NCBI RefSeq assembly: GCF_003385775.1
Contig: NZ_QRDP01000004.1
Location: forward strand, 62,001 to 126,000
Origin: Parasphingopyxis lamellibrachiae
Lineage (GTDB): Bacteria; Pseudomonadota; Alphaproteobacteria; Sphingomonadales; Sphingomonadaceae
Direction of reading: 5' to 3'
Length of the DNA stretch: 64,000 nt
Of this stretch, positions 34,763-41,784 are shown in pieces; within the stretch, counting starts at the first letter, position 1, and each line of letters opens with the position of its first letter. Under the pieces are notes generated by a model. The model saw only the letters and a list, made by a program, of their open reading frames with translations. It did not search any database and had not been told where the DNA came from. The translations under genes and the position numbers were made by a program.

Positions 34763-35173
34763 ATGGCTGAAGACAGCGAAGAGACAGGCGACCGGGGTAT
34801 AGCCAAACCGGACCGCCGCCACGTGCTCATGATGGGCGCGGCGGCTGCGTCGACAGTTGTCACCGTGCGTCCGGCCTTGGCTCAGACTCAGGCGTCGATC
34901 ATGGCTTGTGAAATCCCGATTCCCGATCCCGGTCGTATGGGCAATTATATCGCCGCTGACGGTTCTGTTGTGCCACCGGGCACACCGGGCGCATTTCCGC
35001 CACCGGGTCGCAACCTGGTTGGAGAGGAAGTGCGCAGAGCCCTGCAAAGTGGTGGCTCCATTCCGGGTTATGGCTATGAAGAAAGCCAAGCCTATACCAA
35101 CTATATCCGCCGTCTCCAGAACGGCATGAGCGGTTTTACCTGTTACGCATCTATCCAGATGTCACGGGGCTGA
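34763..35173 (+). CDS. Small exported protein, candidate substrate of the adjacent modification cassette
   Basis: A 136-residue protein with an N-terminal export signal containing a twin arginine (PDRRHVLMMGAAAASTVVTVRPALA, residues 17-41). It is probably Tat-type but without the full SRRxFLK consensus. The mature region of about 95 residues is Pro/Gly-rich (SVVPPGTPGAFPPPGRNLVG), then Tyr-rich (GYGYEESQAYTNYIRR), with cysteines in MACEIP and FTCYASI. No known domain is recognised. It starts 19 bases before the PqqD-like gene on the same strand with AAGGGCGG upstream, so it should be co-transcribed. By position it could be the peptide or protein acted on by the cassette. That is inference. 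Confidence 0.7.
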   Translation: MAEDSEETGDRGIAKPDRRHVLMMGAAAASTVVTVRPALAQTQASIMACEIPIPDPGRMGNYIAADGSVVPPGTPGAFPPPGRNLVGEEVRRALQSGGSIPGYGYEESQAYTNYIRRLQNGMSGFTCYASIQMSRG

Positions 35174-35192
35174 CGCTCCGCCGCTTCTCGTC

Positions 35193-35474
35193 ATGAACAC
35201 AAACGCATATCGCGCCGATCCGCCCGAGGCGCGGCGTGTAATCGCGCTCGACGGCGTGGCGCTCATTTTTCACCGTCCCTCCGGGTTGACCCATATCCTC
35301 GCGCCGCCCGCGCCGCAGATCCTCGAAGCGCTGGCAGAAGGCGACGCGGAACCCGCGGCGCTGCTCGACCGGCTGAAGCGCGATTATGATTTTGGCGACA
35401 GCGACGATCTCGAAGCAGCGCTGGAGGCACGCATTGCGGAGCTGGAAATGTCCGGTCTGGTATGGCGGGCATGA
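35193..35474 (+). CDS. PqqD-like peptide-recognition protein (HPr-rel-A type system)
   Basis: A 93-residue PqqD-family protein. PqqD domains, also called RiPP recognition elements, bind leader peptides and present them to modifying enzymes. The pattern VIALDGVALIFHRPSGLTHILAPPAPQILEALAEGD followed by AALLDRLKRDYDF and the C-terminal LEARIAELEMSGLV is that of the HPr-rel-A-associated PqqD branch. It is not next to pqqABCE, so pyrroloquinoline quinone synthesis is not implied. The stop overlaps the kinase-like gene by four bases. Confidence 0.82.
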   Translation: MNTNAYRADPPEARRVIALDGVALIFHRPSGLTHILAPPAPQILEALAEGDAEPAALLDRLKRDYDFGDSDDLEAALEARIAELEMSGLVWRA

Positions 35475-36331
35475 AACATGAATTTCGCGTGCGCGTCGGT
35501 CCGGCCGGATTCCGGATAGGCTCGGACTGGAAGCAGCCGATAGACCAGCTGGCCGCATTGTACAGCGACTATCCGGCCCCCGATATTCCCGACTTCACCG
35601 TGCGTCTGTTTGCCCAGCGGCCGTGGCGACGCTTCCTCCGGCCCTCGGTAATGATCGGCGGCGACTATATGCTGCCTGACGCCGCGCCGGTCTCGCTCGC
35701 CCACGGGTTGCTGGCCGCGGAAATGGGGATGAACCTGCAAATGGCGCTCGGCCAGCGACGCTACCTGCTGCTTCATGCCTCGGCAGTGGAGCGCGACGGC
35801 AAGGCGCTGCTGATGACCGGTCATTCGGGCGCGGGCAAATCGACGCTTTCCGCATTGCTAGGCGAGCGCGGCTGGCGCTTCATGGGCGACGAATTCGTGC
35901 TGGTCGATTTGAGCACTGCTGTGGTGCATGCTTTCCCGCGTCTCGTTAGCCTGAAGAATGAGGCAATCACCCTGTTCGAGGGGGCGGTCGATGCAGACCG
36001 GCTCGGCCCGCTCATGCGCGACACTCCCAAGGGCGATATCCGGCATTTACAGCCTCCCACAGATGCGATTGCGAAGATGAGCGAACCAGCCAGACCGGCG
36101 CTGCTCCTTTTTCCGCGTTTCGGTCATGCGCCGGATGTTCGCGAAGTTGGCGAAGCGGAAGTTTTCGTCCGGTTGACCCAGGCCTCGACCAATTATGTTG
36201 CACTGGGAGAGGCGGGATTCGATGCGCTGTCTTCGCTGGTTCGGACGATCCCGACCCGGGCGGTTGACTATCCTGATACCGAAAACGCTGTCGCCAGTGT
36301 CGAGCGGCTCTGGATGGAGCTGGCTGAATGA
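35471..36331 (+). CDS. HPr kinase-related protein (HprK-related kinase A type)
   Basis: A 286-residue ATPase related to the C-terminal domain of HPr kinase/phosphorylase. The P-loop is GHSGAGKST at 117-125, preceded by LLHASAVE at 101-108, and followed by the HprK-like GDEFVL at 139-144. It has no PTS HPr partner nearby. In known peptide clusters, HprK homologues phosphorylate a serine of a RiPP precursor, so protein or peptide phosphorylation is a reasonable guess. The ATG at 35471 overlaps the PqqD stop (ATGA); an ATG nine bases earlier is possible. Its own stop overlaps the nucleotidyltransferase start by four bases. Confidence 0.82.
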   Translation: MKHEFRVRVGPAGFRIGSDWKQPIDQLAALYSDYPAPDIPDFTVRLFAQRPWRRFLRPSVMIGGDYMLPDAAPVSLAHGLLAAEMGMNLQMALGQRRYLLLHASAVERDGKALLMTGHSGAGKSTLSALLGERGWRFMGDEFVLVDLSTAVVHAFPRLVSLKNEAITLFEGAVDADRLGPLMRDTPKGDIRHLQPPTDAIAKMSEPARPALLLFPRFGHAPDVREVGEAEVFVRLTQASTNYVALGEAGFDALSSLVRTIPTRAVDYPDTENAVASVERLWMELAE

Positions 36332-37353
36332 CCGACGCCGGCATCCTGACCCGTGCGCTCGTTGACCCTTCGACGACGCAAAATTTCGATGCCGGGGATT
36401 GGACCGCGCTGATTGCTATGGCGCGGGCTGAACAGCTGATGGGCAGCCTCGCGCATCGGCTGGATGGCCTCGGTTTTCTGCCTGAGAAAGTCGCGCAGCT
36501 CTGCGCCGATGCGCGCCGGTTTGCGGAGCATGCGCGGCGGCAGGCGCTGTGGGAAGCAGAAATGTCGCGTCGTGTGCTCGCTCCACTCGGCGAGCCGGTC
36601 GTTCTGCTGAAAGGCACGGCCTATGTCGCGGCGGGCCTGTCTGCAGGCGTGGGCCGATCCATTGGCGATCTCGACATCCTTGTTAGCCACGAGGCGCTCG
36701 ATGCTGTCGAGCGCGCGCTAACCGGACAGGGCGGTTGGGAATGGGTGAAGGAGGATGCCTATGATGACGCCTATTATCGCGATTACATGCATGAGCTGCC
36801 GCCGCTGATCCATAAGGAACGCGACAGGATGATTGATGTTCACCACACGGTCTTGCCGCTCACTGCGAAACCGACGCCCGATGCTGTTTCGATGATCGCG
36901 GACAGCGTGGAGCTGGAGAACGGCCTGCGCATCCTCTCTCCCGCCGATATGGTCTGTCATTCCGCAGCGCACCTCTTCGCTGATGGCGATCTGGCGGGCG
37001 GGCTGCGCAACCTGTGGGATATCGACCAGCTGCTGCGTGATTTCGGAACCCGCGACGGGTTCTGGAAGGCGCTGGGCCAACGCGCGGAGCGGCATCAGCT
37101 GGCAAAGCCGGTCGCCCGGGCGCTGCGCCTCGCCGAGGCGCTGTACGAAACGCCGTTGGATGGCGCTTTGGCGCGCCGCGGAAGGGTGGGCGATGCACTC
37201 TATATCCGCCGCCTGCTTGCCCGCGATGACTGGGGACGTGAAACCCGCAAATTTCTGCGCCTCGCTTTCTATATCCGCTCCCACTGGCTGCGTATGCCGC
37301 CGCTGATGCTCATCCGGCATCTGTGGACAAAGTGGCGCAAGGGGCAGAATTAA
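36328..37353 (+). CDS. Nucleotidyltransferase family protein of the HPr-rel-A type cassette
   Basis: A 341-residue protein of the PF14907-like nucleotidyltransferase family. The pol-beta-type catalytic signature is visible as VVLLKGTAYVAAGL (90-103) and VGRSIGDLDILV (108-119), where D114 and D116 would bind metal. A helical second half includes FADGDLAGGLRNLWDIDQLLRDF. Related proteins occur in RiPP and toxin-antitoxin-like contexts. Here the partners are a PqqD-like protein and an HprK-like kinase with four-base overlaps, so the enzyme probably modifies the same peptide or protein. The actual target is unknown. Confidence 0.8.
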   Translation: MTDAGILTRALVDPSTTQNFDAGDWTALIAMARAEQLMGSLAHRLDGLGFLPEKVAQLCADARRFAEHARRQALWEAEMSRRVLAPLGEPVVLLKGTAYVAAGLSAGVGRSIGDLDILVSHEALDAVERALTGQGGWEWVKEDAYDDAYYRDYMHELPPLIHKERDRMIDVHHTVLPLTAKPTPDAVSMIADSVELENGLRILSPADMVCHSAAHLFADGDLAGGLRNLWDIDQLLRDFGTRDGFWKALGQRAERHQLAKPVARALRLAEALYETPLDGALARRGRVGDALYIRRLLARDDWGRETRKFLRLAFYIRSHWLRMPPLMLIRHLWTKWRKGQN

Positions 37354-37433
37354 AGCCTGGCCCTGTGCTGTCGGGCACAACTGCCGGCCCAATTCTCTGG
37401 CACTTTCATCCTGACGAAACAGGAGAATTTGCC

Positions 37434-37817
37434 ATGACATCGATTAAAGACTTGCAGATATTTCACCGGTCTCTGTCGGACGCTTTCGACGCGAGATCAG
37501 AGGCTGCGCGCAAATCGCTGGAAACGTCGAAGCGCAACGCGCTCGCAATGCCCGAGGGGGAAATCGTTGAAGAGCTGATCGAAGGGCTCGGTAAGGCGAC
37601 AACCGATGCTGAGCGCGTGAAGGTTGTCGCCAAACTCAAGGCCAAGCTCGACAAGAAACTGGCAAAGCTGGCCAAGAAACTTGCAAAAGCATCGCCGGGG
37701 ACGCCTGCCAAGGTGAACGGATCACCGCTGGATGCTCTGCTGCAGGATCTTGGCGACATTTTCGTGAATGAGACGATGCGCGACGTTCACAAACAGATTG
37801 CCGGTTCTTTCGGGTAA
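37434..37817 (+). CDS. Hypothetical helical protein with lysine-rich middle
   Basis: A 127-residue protein I do not recognise. It begins MTSIKDLQIFHRSLSDAFDARSEAARKSLE, has an acidic helix EGEIVEELIEGLGKA, then a strongly basic amphipathic run AKLKAKLDKKLAKLAKKLAKA (about residues 62-82), and a C-terminal segment PLDALLQDLGDIFVNETMRDVHKQI. It is predicted mostly helical, without a signal or membrane segment. AGGAG lies nine bases before the ATG at 37434. It is 80 bases after the nucleotidyltransferase and may or may not belong to that cassette. Confidence 0.7.
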   Translation: MTSIKDLQIFHRSLSDAFDARSEAARKSLETSKRNALAMPEGEIVEELIEGLGKATTDAERVKVVAKLKAKLDKKLAKLAKKLAKASPGTPAKVNGSPLDALLQDLGDIFVNETMRDVHKQIAGSFG

Positions 37818-37852
37818 TGCCTCGGCGCAATCATCGCGCCGTTCCGCTATGG

Positions 37853-37867
37853 AAATGCTAAGCATTT
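37853..37867. repeat. Palindrome AAATGCT-A-AGCATTT upstream of glmU
   Basis: A perfect 15-base inverted repeat 21 bases before the glmU start. A weaker hairpin CGGCGC/GCGCCG (37823-37841) lies just before it and may end the preceding gene. The same arms, AAATGCT and AGCATTT, also occur at 4009-4032. Confidence 0.4.
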
Positions 37868-37888
37868 GCTGGCAGACCGTGGCGTGAC

Positions 37889-39265
37889 ATGACCGACAGC
37901 TCGACCATAAACCCATCCATGCCCTTTGCCGCGATCATACTTGCTGCGGGCAAGGGGACTCGCATGAAATCTGCGCGCCACAAGGTGCTCCATTCCATCG
38001 CTGGCAAGCCCATGCTTGGCCATCTGATGGATGAGCTTGCGCGGCTCGATCCCGCCAAGACGGTGGTCGTGCTTGGTGCCGGCCGCGAGGAAGTCGAACC
38101 CTTTGTTGTCGAACGGGGCGCATCGGTCGCTGTGCAGGAAGATCAACTCGGCACCGGCCATGCCGTTTTGCGGGCGCGCGAGGTGCTGGCGGATTTCGAC
38201 GGCGCTGTTCTGGCCTGTTTCGGCGATGTGCCGATGGTGCGCGCCGAGACGGTGGCCAAAATGCTGGAAACGCTAAACGCGCCCGATGCGCCGACCTGCG
38301 TCGTTCTGGGTTTCCGCCCCAACGATGCGCTCGCCTATGGCCGGATCATTGCAGACAATGCCGGGCGCATCGGAAAAATGGTAGAATATAAGGATTCGAG
38401 CGCGGAAGAACGTGCCGTAAACCTTTGTAACTCAGGGCTTATTGCGGCGAAGGCAGCGGATATGTTTGCGCTGCTCGACCGGGTCGGGAACGATAATGCC
38501 CAGGGGGAATATTACCTACCGGATATGGTGATGGTGGCACAGGCCGATGGCCGCCACAGCGCTGTGATCGAAGCGGCGCCATGGGAAGTTGCCGGGATCA
38601 ACAGCCGGGCCGAACTCGCCGATGCCGAACGTGCATGGCAGGACCGCCGCCGCGAACAAGCGATGGCGGACGGCGCTACGCTGGTCGATCCGGCGACCGT
38701 CTGGTTCAGCCACGATACCAGGATCGGCCGCGATGTGACGATCGAGCCGCAGGTTCGTTTCGGCCCCGGCTCCAGCGTCGCCGACGGCGCTACGATCCAC
38801 GCCTTCAGTCATATCGAGGGAGCAAGTGTGGGGGCCGGCTGCTCTGTTGGTCCCTATGCGCGACTGCGCCCTGGCGCGGTGATGGAAGAGGGATCGAAAG
38901 TCGGCAATTTCGTCGAAATGAAGCAAGCCACACTAGGCAAGGGTGCGAAAGCCAGCCACCTGACCTATCTTGGCGATGCGACGATTGGCGCGGGCGCAAA
39001 TATCGGCGCGGGCACGATCACCTGCAACTATGACGGCTATTTCAAATATCAGACAGAGATCGGCGAAGGTGCCTTTATCGGATCGAACAGCGCGCTTGTT
39101 GCGCCGGTGAAGATTGGTGCCGGCGCGATTGTCGGTGCTGGATCGGTGGTAACGAAGGATGTTGAAACCGACGCCCTGGTGCTGGCACGCGGTGAGCAAA
39201 GCGCGAAGCCGGGATGGGCGAAAAGGTTTCGGGATGCGATGATACGGAAGAAAGCGGCGAAATAG
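37889..39265 (+). CDS. glmU: Bifunctional GlmU: glucosamine-1-phosphate acetyltransferase / UDP-GlcNAc pyrophosphorylase
   Basis: GlmU makes UDP-N-acetylglucosamine for peptidoglycan and lipopolysaccharide in two steps. The 458-residue product has the uridyltransferase motif LAAGKGTRMKS near residue 18, QEDQLGTGHAV and GDVPMVR. The C-terminal left-handed beta-helix has hexapeptide repeats and VEMKQATLGKGAKASHLTYLGDATIGAGANIGAGTITCNYDG, which forms the acetyltransferase site. It begins at ATG 37889; an internal ATG at 37919 is the alternative. GlmS, the preceding pathway enzyme, is encoded at 46783. Confidence 0.96.
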   Translation: MTDSSTINPSMPFAAIILAAGKGTRMKSARHKVLHSIAGKPMLGHLMDELARLDPAKTVVVLGAGREEVEPFVVERGASVAVQEDQLGTGHAVLRAREVLADFDGAVLACFGDVPMVRAETVAKMLETLNAPDAPTCVVLGFRPNDALAYGRIIADNAGRIGKMVEYKDSSAEERAVNLCNSGLIAAKAADMFALLDRVGNDNAQGEYYLPDMVMVAQADGRHSAVIEAAPWEVAGINSRAELADAERAWQDRRREQAMADGATLVDPATVWFSHDTRIGRDVTIEPQVRFGPGSSVADGATIHAFSHIEGASVGAGCSVGPYARLRPGAVMEEGSKVGNFVEMKQATLGKGAKASHLTYLGDATIGAGANIGAGTITCNYDGYFKYQTEIGEGAFIGSNSALVAPVKIGAGAIVGAGSVVTKDVETDALVLARGEQSAKPGWAKRFRDAMIRKKAAK

Positions 39266-39279
39266 CGTTTGGCCGGCTC

Positions 39280-39882
39280 CTATTCGCCAGCCCCTTTCTC
39301 ATTGACCAGTATACGCCGGGCTGCGTTTTTCGTAACGCTGAGATAGCGTTTTTGCGACCATCCGCAGTCATGCCGCAATTGCTCCCAGTTGCGGACCGAC
39401 AGTATCGTCCAGAGAATATCCGCCGCCTGGCCGGGTGAATGATCGGGCGACAATGTGCCGTCCCGATTGAGTGCGCGAATGGCCGCGCGGCATCCATGGC
39501 GCAGGGCTTCCATGCGGCTGGTCCATGCGATGCGAGCGGCTTCGTCGCTATCCTTCATTGCGAGAAAGGCCTTCGCCATTCCGTAGATTTTCGGGATATA
39601 GTTTCCCCAGGCCTCGATGAAAGCATCAAGCCTTTCGATTCCGGTTTCCGCAGCCCGGCTCGCCGCAAGGCGTTTGTCGATCTCATAATATTCGTCGAGA
39701 TAGCGTGCGGTTGCATCCAGCAGGTCAGCCCGCGCCGGAAAATGCAGATAGAGGGCTTGGCGACTGATGCCGGCCTCTTTGGCGATATCGCCCATGCGGA
39801 TTGCATTTGCGTCACCGCCCTCCAGCATTCGCCAGCTTGCCTGTACGATCCGATTTCGGGTTTCGAGATTTTTTCTTGACAT
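39280..39882 (-). CDS. TetR/AcrR family transcriptional regulator
   Basis: A 200-residue TetR-type repressor. The N-terminal helix-turn-helix is RNRIVQASWRMLEGGDANAIRMGDIAKEAGISRQALYLHFPARADLLDATARYLDEYY. The C-terminal ligand domain is about 130 helical residues without a recognised effector. It is divergent from a flavodoxin-fold oxidoreductase. Overlapping palindromes between the two genes are the likely operator, so it probably represses both. The effector may be a quinone or electrophile, judged only from the neighbour. Confidence 0.88.
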   Translation of the reverse strand: MSRKNLETRNRIVQASWRMLEGGDANAIRMGDIAKEAGISRQALYLHFPARADLLDATARYLDEYYEIDKRLAASRAAETGIERLDAFIEAWGNYIPKIYGMAKAFLAMKDSDEAARIAWTSRMEALRHGCRAAIRALNRDGTLSPDHSPGQAADILWTILSVRNWEQLRHDCGWSQKRYLSVTKNAARRILVNEKGAGE

Positions 39883-39910
39883 GATGTAAAGTATCGTTCA
39901 GTTGACGTCC

Positions 39911-39931
39911 TGTCAATTGACACAGTGTCAA
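39911..39931. promoter_or_regulatory. Overlapping palindromes, likely TetR operator
   Basis: TGTCAATTGACA (39911-39922) and TTGACACAGTGTCAA (39917-39931) are both perfect palindromes sharing a half-site. A degenerate third copy, TTGACATGATGTAAA, covers the regulator start codon. The array lies directly before the oxidoreductase ribosome site. Confidence 0.65.
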
Positions 39932-39947
39932 GAAAAGGAACTGCGCT

Positions 39948-40532
39948 ATGGCGAAGAAGGTTTTCATCTGGTCGGCCCATCCCCGGGCAGGTTCTCTCAG
40001 CGATGCGCTTGCGGATGCCTATGCCATGGGGGCGGAGCAGGGCGGAGCCGAAGTCCGCCAGCTCAATCTGAGCGCGATGACGTTCAGCGCCGATTTTCCG
40101 GGCTACACGGATACCCGGTCGCCGCTCGAACCCGACCTTAAGGCCTGGCAGGACAATATCGCCTGGGCCGATCATCTCCTTTTTGTTCATCCCTATTGGT
40201 GGGGCGCGATGCCGGGCAGAGCCAAGGCCGTTCTGGATCGGGCCCTGCTGCCAGGCTTCGGTTTCAAATATCACCGTGAAGGGCTGGGCTGGGACAAGCT
40301 CCTCAAAGGCAAAACTGCCGATACGATCATAACGTCCGACACCCCGCCCTGGTATGACACCCTAAGAAATCGGAAACCCGGACGGCGCGTTCTGAAGAAT
40401 CAGGTGCTCGGGTTTTGCGGTGTGAAGGTCCGGAAGATTATCCAGCTGGGACCAGTCAAAACCTCAAAACCGACGAAGATCGAAGGCTGGATTGCTCGCG
40501 CACAGCGGATGGGCGCCAAGGCAGCAATCTGA
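39948..40532 (+). CDS. NAD(P)H-dependent oxidoreductase, flavodoxin-like fold
   Basis: A 194-residue FMN- or FAD-binding enzyme of the NQO1/MdaB/KefF-related family. It starts KKVFIWSAHPRAGSLSDALADAYAMGAEQGGAEVRQLNLS, a Rossmann-like phosphate site. DHLLFVHPYWWGAMPGRAKAVLDRALLPGFGFKY is the family signature for the flavin and quinone pocket. The likely reaction is two-electron reduction of quinones using NAD(P)H. AAGGA precedes the ATG. It is divergent from a TetR regulator with palindromes between, suggesting induction by a quinone-like compound. Confidence 0.88.
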   Translation: MAKKVFIWSAHPRAGSLSDALADAYAMGAEQGGAEVRQLNLSAMTFSADFPGYTDTRSPLEPDLKAWQDNIAWADHLLFVHPYWWGAMPGRAKAVLDRALLPGFGFKYHREGLGWDKLLKGKTADTIITSDTPPWYDTLRNRKPGRRVLKNQVLGFCGVKVRKIIQLGPVKTSKPTKIEGWIARAQRMGAKAAI

Positions 40533-40578
40533 AGCATGAGGGCCTTCTGCCGTAAATTCAGATGATTGGAGAATGATC

Positions 40579-41067
40579 ATGACTATCAATTGGATCGTAT
40601 TCGCGTGTTTGGCCATGGCCTTGAGCAGCGCGCTTGTTGCCGGCGTGTTTCAGTCTTTTTCGGATTTCGTAATGCGGGCACTGGTCGCCACGGAGCCATC
40701 TGCCGGTATAGAATCGATGCAGATGATCAACCGCACGGTGTTTCGCTCCGTGTTCCTTGTGATGCTGCTGGGATTGGCACCGGCTTCATTGATACTGGGG
40801 GCTTATGCCTATTTGTATCTGCCTGGTTCGAGCGCAAGCTGGATACTGGCGGGTGGAGCGGTTTACGTCGTGAGCGTCTTTTTGGTCACGATGCTGGGTA
40901 ATGTTCCGATGAACAACCGGCTTGACCGGATGGGCACGACCAGTGCGGCCGCTGCCGACTATTGGCAGGAATATGGTGTCGTCTGGACCCGCTGGAACCA
41001 CGTTCGAACTCTCGGCGCTTTGGCGGCGGCCATATTTTTTCTGGCAGCGGCTGTTTCGGTGGACTGA
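40579..41067 (+). CDS. DUF1772 (anthrone oxygenase-like) membrane protein
   Basis: A 162-residue membrane protein with four hydrophobic helices and the DUF1772 pattern: MQMINRTVFRSVFLVMLLG near the middle, NVPMNNRLDRMG, and WTRWNHVRTLGALAAAIFFLAAA at the end. The family includes anthrone oxygenases of fungi, but bacterial members are uncharacterised. The ATG at 40579 is chosen, since GGAGA lies six bases upstream but directly abuts the ATG at 40573. It follows the oxidoreductase by 46 bases and likely shares its TetR-controlled transcript. Confidence 0.8.
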   Translation: MTINWIVFACLAMALSSALVAGVFQSFSDFVMRALVATEPSAGIESMQMINRTVFRSVFLVMLLGLAPASLILGAYAYLYLPGSSASWILAGGAVYVVSVFLVTMLGNVPMNNRLDRMGTTSAAAADYWQEYGVVWTRWNHVRTLGALAAAIFFLAAAVSVD

Positions 41068-41168
41068 TCGCCAATTGCGGCGGCCTTGCGCAAGGTATTT
41101 CGCCCGCCGACCATGCAACAAATGATGTTCACACGATCAGCGGGCGATACCGAAAGGCTATGCGTGGC

Positions 41169-41642
41169 CTAATACCATTGTCCCGTACCGGAGGCTGCAT
41201 CCGGACCATGCCAGTGCATGGTGACCGATCCGGTGCGCACTGCGCCAACCGTTCCCGTCTGGCTGCGGATTCCCCCGACACAGCCCAGTGCCGTGTCCGG
41301 TCCCGGTTCGCCGAGATAGTTACAGCCATAGGCAATCGCGGTAGCGTCTGTGGCGCCGTCGCGCACGGCATCGCATGCCAATGTCACGGCAAAGACCCCG
41401 GCGGACGGCGGTTGGTCCATACCGACACATCTTACATTGCCGTTTACCGTGCTGCCGTCGGCTAGGGTCGTGACATAGGTTCCTTCGACGGCTCCGCCAC
41501 GGCCCCAGGTGCCGTCCGGACCAATACCTCCAACCATGGAGACATCGCCCCATGTAATTTCATAGGTGAAGTTCTCCGCGCTTGCCGAACTCGCGCAGCA
41601 CAGTGCAGCGGCGGCAACAGCCGCCCCAAACAGATTCTTCAT
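41169..41642 (-). CDS. Secreted protein of unknown function
   Basis: A 157-residue exported protein. Residues 1-23 form a Sec signal peptide (MKNLFGAAVAAAALCCASSASA). The mature part is Gly/Thr-rich and beta-like, with ENFTYEITWGDVSMVGGIGPDGTWGRGGAVEGTY and four cysteines (RCVG, LACDA, YGCNY, LGCVGG) that could form two disulfides. No family is recognised. The ATG at 41642 has GGGAGAG upstream, and the longer frame to 41726 has no support. It stands alone, convergent with the DUF1772 gene; the 101-base gap holds a CGCCCGC/GCGGGCG inverted repeat. Confidence 0.75.
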   Translation of the reverse strand: MKNLFGAAVAAAALCCASSASAENFTYEITWGDVSMVGGIGPDGTWGRGGAVEGTYVTTLADGSTVNGNVRCVGMDQPPSAGVFAVTLACDAVRDGATDATAIAYGCNYLGEPGPDTALGCVGGIRSQTGTVGAVRTGSVTMHWHGPDAASGTGQWY

Positions 41643-41784
41643 AATTCTCTCCCAGTTCCCCTGTGGCCCGGCGTTTTCGCTCGGACACGCGCCGCTCGAG
41701 AAACGCCACGGTCGCTCGGCTCGCAAAGCACAGGCTAGCAGATCGCCGTATCTCTGTCATGAAACCCGGAAAAGACTAATTTCC

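Noticed and set aside
35193-35474. True PqqD of a pyrroloquinoline quinone operon
   Set aside because: No pqqA, pqqB, pqqC or pqqE gene is nearby; the partners are an HprK-like kinase and a nucleotidyltransferase.
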